From NCBI GenBank assembly GCA_030691775.1, contig JAUYDN010000112.1, positions 1-8,461 of the forward strand: a stretch of 8,461 bases of DNA, read 5' to 3'. Below the pieces are notes generated by a model. The model was given only the letters and a program-made list of their open reading frames with translations, searched no databases and was not told where the DNA came from. The DNA is from Dehalococcoidia bacterium. Its GTDB lineage: Bacteria > Chloroflexota > Dehalococcoidia > Dehalococcoidales > Fen-1064. Made by a program: the position numbers and the translations under genes. Positions 6,155-8,461 of this stretch are shown in pieces (the first letter of the stretch is position 1; each line of letters opens with the position of its first letter).

Positions 6155-6215
6155 GTCATTCTGGAGCCCTTCATAATCGCTCAGGGTAAACTCCGCGAAG
6201 AATCTCAGGGTAGAC
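6155..6215. repeat. Repeat unit with GTCATTCTGG end, inverted copy of 510-539
   Basis: The segment starts with GTCATTCTGG (6155-6164) and ends with CAGGGTAGAC (6206-6215). Its core 6164-6193 is the reverse complement of 510-539 at 26 of 30 positions. GAAGAATCTC after the core is a common companion of this repeat type and is matched in inverted form at 4463-4473. Confidence 0.55.
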
Positions 6216-6282
6216 GAGAGGAAATCATTATCCTCCACGAGAGTCATTATTCCAATTACTAAATGGTCTCTTTTATCGCCTA

Positions 6283-6311
6283 TTGACAAAGCATCTTTGT
6301 TTACGTAAAGT
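6283..6311 (+). promoter_or_regulatory. Sigma70-type promoter of the small membrane protein gene
   Basis: TTGACA at 6283-6288 is followed after 17 bases by TAAAGT at 6306-6311, which matches the -10 consensus at four of six. The start would be near 6318, about 50 bases before the ATG at 6371. This also argues against the TTG at 6311 as a start, since that codon overlaps the -10 box. Confidence 0.6.
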
Positions 6312-6370
6312 TGACGTGGACACGATACACTCGTTCGGTCCTTCAATGGAAGGACGGGGAGGGAAATACC

Positions 6371-6841
6371 ATGACCGAAGGCGCACCCCGCGAACCGGAA
6401 AAGCGTGACTACCGGAGAGACGAGAAAGAAGAGGAGAAGCGGCAGGAAAAGGAAGAAAAGACACGCAACGAGAAGAACTGGGACGAGAAGTGGCGGCGCG
6501 ACCCTATCAACGCCATCTGCTGGGCGGCGGTCTTTATCTGGGCGGGGCTTGGTCTGCTCGCCGAGACTACCGGCTGGGGACCAAACACGTTCAACTGGTG
6601 GGTTACCTGGGCGGTCATCCTGGCAGGTGCGGGTGTAATCTTCATCCTGTGCGCATTTATCAGGCTGTTGATGCCGGAACACCGCCGGCCTGTTGCAGGC
6701 AACGTCATTCTGGGCTTTATCTTGCTGGGGGTGGGGTTAGGAAAGCTAACCGACTGGGGTTTTAGCATCATTGGTGCGGTTGTCCTCATCGGCATCGGGG
6801 TGATAATCCTGCTCGGTGGCATATTCCGGCGGAGCCGGTGA
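6371..6841 (+). CDS. Small membrane protein with charged N-terminus and four membrane helices
   Basis: I do not recognise a named family. The 156-residue product starts with about 43 residues dominated by Lys, Arg and Glu, likely an exposed helix or coiled coil. Four hydrophobic segments follow at about 46-64, 75-99, 109-125 and 130-152. The helices are rich in Gly, Ile and Trp with short loops, and the chain ends in RRSR. This resembles the membrane part of LiaF or DUF5668-type proteins, which sit in envelope-stress regulators, but that link is only a resemblance. The start at 6371 is chosen because GGAGGG (6358-6363) lies seven bases upstream; the frame stays open back to a TTG at 6311 that lies in the promoter. 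The gene is convergent with the GH3-like gene on its right. Confidence 0.8.
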   Translation: MTEGAPREPEKRDYRRDEKEEEKRQEKEEKTRNEKNWDEKWRRDPINAICWAAVFIWAGLGLLAETTGWGPNTFNWWVTWAVILAGAGVIFILCAFIRLLMPEHRRPVAGNVILGFILLGVGLGKLTDWGFSIIGAVVLIGIGVIILLGGIFRRSR

Positions 6842-6905
6842 CACAGCGGTGCATCCGTTCCAGAGACACACAGTGCTGTGCCAGGGAACTATCGCGAGGA
6901 TACAA

Positions 6906-6959
6906 ATGGCGGAAGATAAAGAGTTCATCGCGCCACCCTCTCCAAAAAAGAAACGGTAG
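6906..6959 (+). CDS. Possible 17-residue micro-ORF
   Basis: ATG at 6906 is preceded by GAGGA (6896-6900) at a five-base spacing and opens MAEDKEFIAPPSPKKKR before TAG. It lies 64 bases after the membrane protein gene on the same strand. The start signal is good, but so short a frame is easily chance and no family is recognised. Confidence 0.2.
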   Translation: MAEDKEFIAPPSPKKKR

Positions 6960-6966
6960 GTTTCCG

Positions 6967-7007
6967 TGAATAACCCGCATGGGCACACTATGCCGGGTAA
7001 TCATTCA
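6967..7007. terminator. Dyad between convergent genes, possible bidirectional terminator
   Basis: ACCCGCAT (6973-6980) pairs with ATGCCGGGT (6990-6998) with one bulged C, around a nine-base loop. The outer arms TGAAT (6967-6971) and ATTCA (7003-7007) extend it. It ends exactly before the stop codon of the minus-strand gene and lies after the + strand gene. There is no T-run on either strand, so an intrinsic terminator is only a guess. Confidence 0.3.
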
Positions 7008-8156
7008 CTACAACCGGTCCAGGTTCAGACTGGTGAACTCGTTCCAGAAGTGGTAAAGCGGCACCCACCACATCTCCCGCCCGATACAGCGGAAGTACGG
7101 CGGCTTATAAGCCCGCACCAGGTCCCCGATTTTATAGCGCGGTAACACCGGTGTGGAAACGATGAGACTGCCTGTTTCGCCTGGTTTCATCTCGTAGAGC
7201 ATCCTGGTTTTTGACCCCAACTGCACCTCGAAGAAAAAGAGGTCGTAGTTCGGCACCCAGGCGCGGGTCTCGTCCCTCTGCTGGCCGAACATACCTTCCG
7301 TAGCGCCGTAGATTTCGCGTATCACCACATCGCCGTAAAGTGCCGTCAGCGCTGGCTGGTAGCGGGTATTGATGCCCGCCACGCTCCCCAACGTCATTAT
7401 CTTGATTTTCCACAGGTCTTTCGGATAGACGCCGTGGGCTTTTTTCAGGTATTTCCCGAAGAGTATTGCCGTGGGCGCCACCCCACCCACCAGCGTCACG
7501 TTCTCATTCTTACACTTTTCATAGGCAAGCTCGAAACGCGCTTCCCAGTCGCGGATGCTCTTACCCCCACCCAGCGCATCGATGTCTTCTTGCACCGGGG
7601 CATTGCGTATCGGCGTGAACGCCGAGACATACTTCACGTAGATGCCGGAGCTATACCCGTACTCCAGCTCTTTCTCGCCCGCCTTTACCTTCCCCACCAC
7701 CGAGGGGAAGTTCAGGTTAAGGTTAACACCATCGAAGAGGTCGTACTGTTTGTGAGTCTGCACATAGTTCATCATGGCGCGGCCGGCACTGACCCGCATC
7801 CGTAAATCTGTGGGGGTCATCGGGATGAACTTCGGCTCGTCACCCGTAGTGCCGCGCGTAATTGCCCAGCCCACCGGGTCCTCATCCAGCATGAGCTTTA
7901 CCTCGCCAGCCATGACCCGACGGACCATTGGTTTGACGTCTTCATAGTTTATGACGGGGAACTGACGGCGGTAGGTAGCAACATCCTTGACCACACCGGC
8001 GCCATGCTCGTTGCCATAGTCCGTCTTAGCGTAGATTTCGAGCAGTGCCTGAAGCACGTTCTTCTGCGCCGCGGGCGGGTCGGCGACTGCATCATCCCAC
8101 GGTTTTAGCATCATTCCCAGGAACTGCGGCATCATCTGCGGGTCTCTTTGTTCCAT
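7008..8156 (-). CDS. GH3-family adenylate-forming protein, short form without C-terminal domain
   Basis: The 382-residue product matches the N-terminal domain of GH3 (auxin-responsive promoter) proteins, acyl-adenylating enzymes related to the ANL superfamily. Landmarks are YAKTDYG (42-48), the ATP-loop-like ITRGTTGDEPKFIPMT (99-114), IYGATEGMFG (282-291), where GH3 proteins have an acidic nucleotide-binding motif, and GDLVR (344-348) followed by FRCIGR (355-360). Plant and many bacterial GH3 proteins run to about 500-600 residues. Here the chain stops 22 residues after the hinge-like GR, with no C-terminal domain on the minus strand downstream. AGGAGG (plus 8162-8167) five bases upstream fixes the ATG at 8156; an upstream ATG at 8201 has no such site. 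The reaction is probably carboxylate activation, but the substrate and whether a separate partner supplies the missing domain are unknown. Confidence 0.85.
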   Translation of the reverse strand: MEQRDPQMMPQFLGMMLKPWDDAVADPPAAQKNVLQALLEIYAKTDYGNEHGAGVVKDVATYRRQFPVINYEDVKPMVRRVMAGEVKLMLDEDPVGWAITRGTTGDEPKFIPMTPTDLRMRVSAGRAMMNYVQTHKQYDLFDGVNLNLNFPSVVGKVKAGEKELEYGYSSGIYVKYVSAFTPIRNAPVQEDIDALGGGKSIRDWEARFELAYEKCKNENVTLVGGVAPTAILFGKYLKKAHGVYPKDLWKIKIMTLGSVAGINTRYQPALTALYGDVVIREIYGATEGMFGQQRDETRAWVPNYDLFFFEVQLGSKTRMLYEMKPGETGSLIVSTPVLPRYKIGDLVRAYKPPYFRCIGREMWWVPLYHFWNEFTSLNLDRL

Positions 8157-8192
8157 CTGTGCCTCCTCTCTGTTAGCCGCGATACGCTGTCC

Positions 8193-8221
8193 AGTGTACA
8201 ACGTTATGACAACCTGCGCAA
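8193..8221 (-). promoter_or_regulatory. Weak candidate promoter of the GH3-like gene
   Basis: On the minus strand TTGCGC (plus 8216-8221) and TACACT (plus 8193-8198) are separated by 17 bases. Each matches consensus at four of six. The spacing is ideal, but the boxes are weak. Confidence 0.3.
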
Positions 8222-8333
8222 GAAAGCTGCCCCCGGCTAGGCGGACTTTCTGTATCTAAACCGCCAATTCCTTGAAAGTTACAATCGGGCTGTTGAAATA
8301 GCATTCCGCAAAACGGTCAGGTAAAATAGGAGT

Positions 8334-8461
8334 ATGAAGCGGTACTCCGGGTTTTTCTGGCTCGCCGCAGTATTCCTTATCATCACGATAGCACTGTTTT
8401 TTGTGCACTTCCTGATTTTCCGTGATGCCGAAAGTATTTTCAATAGCGTCCTCGCCACACT
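8334..8461 (+). CDS. N-terminal part of a membrane protein gene cut by the window edge
   Basis: The frame from ATG 8334 stays open to the right edge (42 codons). It reads MKRYSGFFWLAAVFLIITI and then ALFFVHFLIFRDAESIF, a short basic start followed by a long hydrophobic helix at about 6-29. The helix is long and is followed by a charged RDAE turn, so it looks more like a membrane anchor than a cleaved signal. AGGAG at 8328-8332 lies only one base before the ATG, which is too close for a good ribosome site, so the start is uncertain. The gene diverges from the GH3-like gene. No family can be given. Confidence 0.5.
   Translation, partial: MKRYSGFFWLAAVFLIITIALFFVHFLIFRDAESIFNSVLAT

Larger units (their letters stand above)
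5699..6282. other. Intergenic gap with repeat fragments
   Basis: No gene is supported. The gap contains a partial repeat GTCATTCTGAGGAGCGAAG (5773-5791), a composite palindrome (5814-5919), a strong Shine-Dalgarno-like TAAGGAGGTT (5921-5930) without a matching gene, and another repeat (6155-6215). A lone perfect TATAAT at 6135-6140 has no -35 at a suitable distance. Confidence 0.6.

Noticed and set aside
8157..8201. Upstream ATG at 8201 for the GH3-like gene
   Set aside because: The ideal AGGAGG five bases before the ATG at 8156 makes the shorter start far more likely, and the extension overlaps the candidate promoter.

Overview
The window holds a run of ordinary bacterial housekeeping and catabolic genes separated by unusually long gaps filled with palindromes. 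The gene content is a thiolase, a bifunctional NAD(P)HX repair enzyme, an aldo/keto reductase and a short GH3-type adenylate-forming protein. Together with many hairpin repeats of the GTCATTCTGAG and CCCCGTA..TACGGGG kinds and a moderately high GC content, this suggests an uncultured Chloroflexota bacterium, perhaps class Dehalococcoidia. That assignment is inference from style and family resemblance; there is no rRNA or other marker gene here. I see no phage, CRISPR, transposase, tRNA or defence genes.

Layout. Positions 2-79 may be the 3' end of a + strand gene cut by the window edge. 80-586 is a gap with several strong hairpins. 587-1843 (-) encodes a thiolase with a near-consensus sigma70-type promoter at 1922-1950 and palindromes in its leader. 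1844-2478 is a repeat-filled gap. 2479-2727 (+) is a remnant of a zinc alcohol dehydrogenase: the N-terminal ~49 residues are joined in frame to the C-terminal ~28 residues, with the catalytic and Rossmann core missing. It overlaps by ATGA the start region of a full-length nnr gene (2730-4316, +). 4317-4691 is another repeat-filled gap. 4763-5698 (+) encodes an aldo/keto reductase with its own TTGACA-17-TAATAT promoter. 5699-6282 is a repeat-filled gap. 6371-6841 (+) encodes a small membrane protein with a highly charged N-terminus and four predicted membrane helices, also with its own promoter. 7020-8156 is covered by a minus-strand gene (7008-8156) for a GH3-family protein lacking the usual C-terminal domain. 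From 8334 a divergent membrane protein gene runs off the right edge.

How the genes fit together. Most look like single-gene transcription units; the only apparent coupling is the ADH remnant with nnr. Thiolase, AKR, the lost ADH and the GH3-like protein would fit a metabolism rich in CoA thioester and carbonyl chemistry, but no single pathway can be read from the window.

The most interesting material is the in-frame collapsed ADH translationally abutting nnr, the truncated-looking GH3 protein, and a set of composite nested palindromes. The palindromes have outer inverted repeats, side hairpins and inner inverted repeats, occur only between genes, and include one pair of copies with a compensatory base-pair change. 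I did not find a convincing new multi-gene system.
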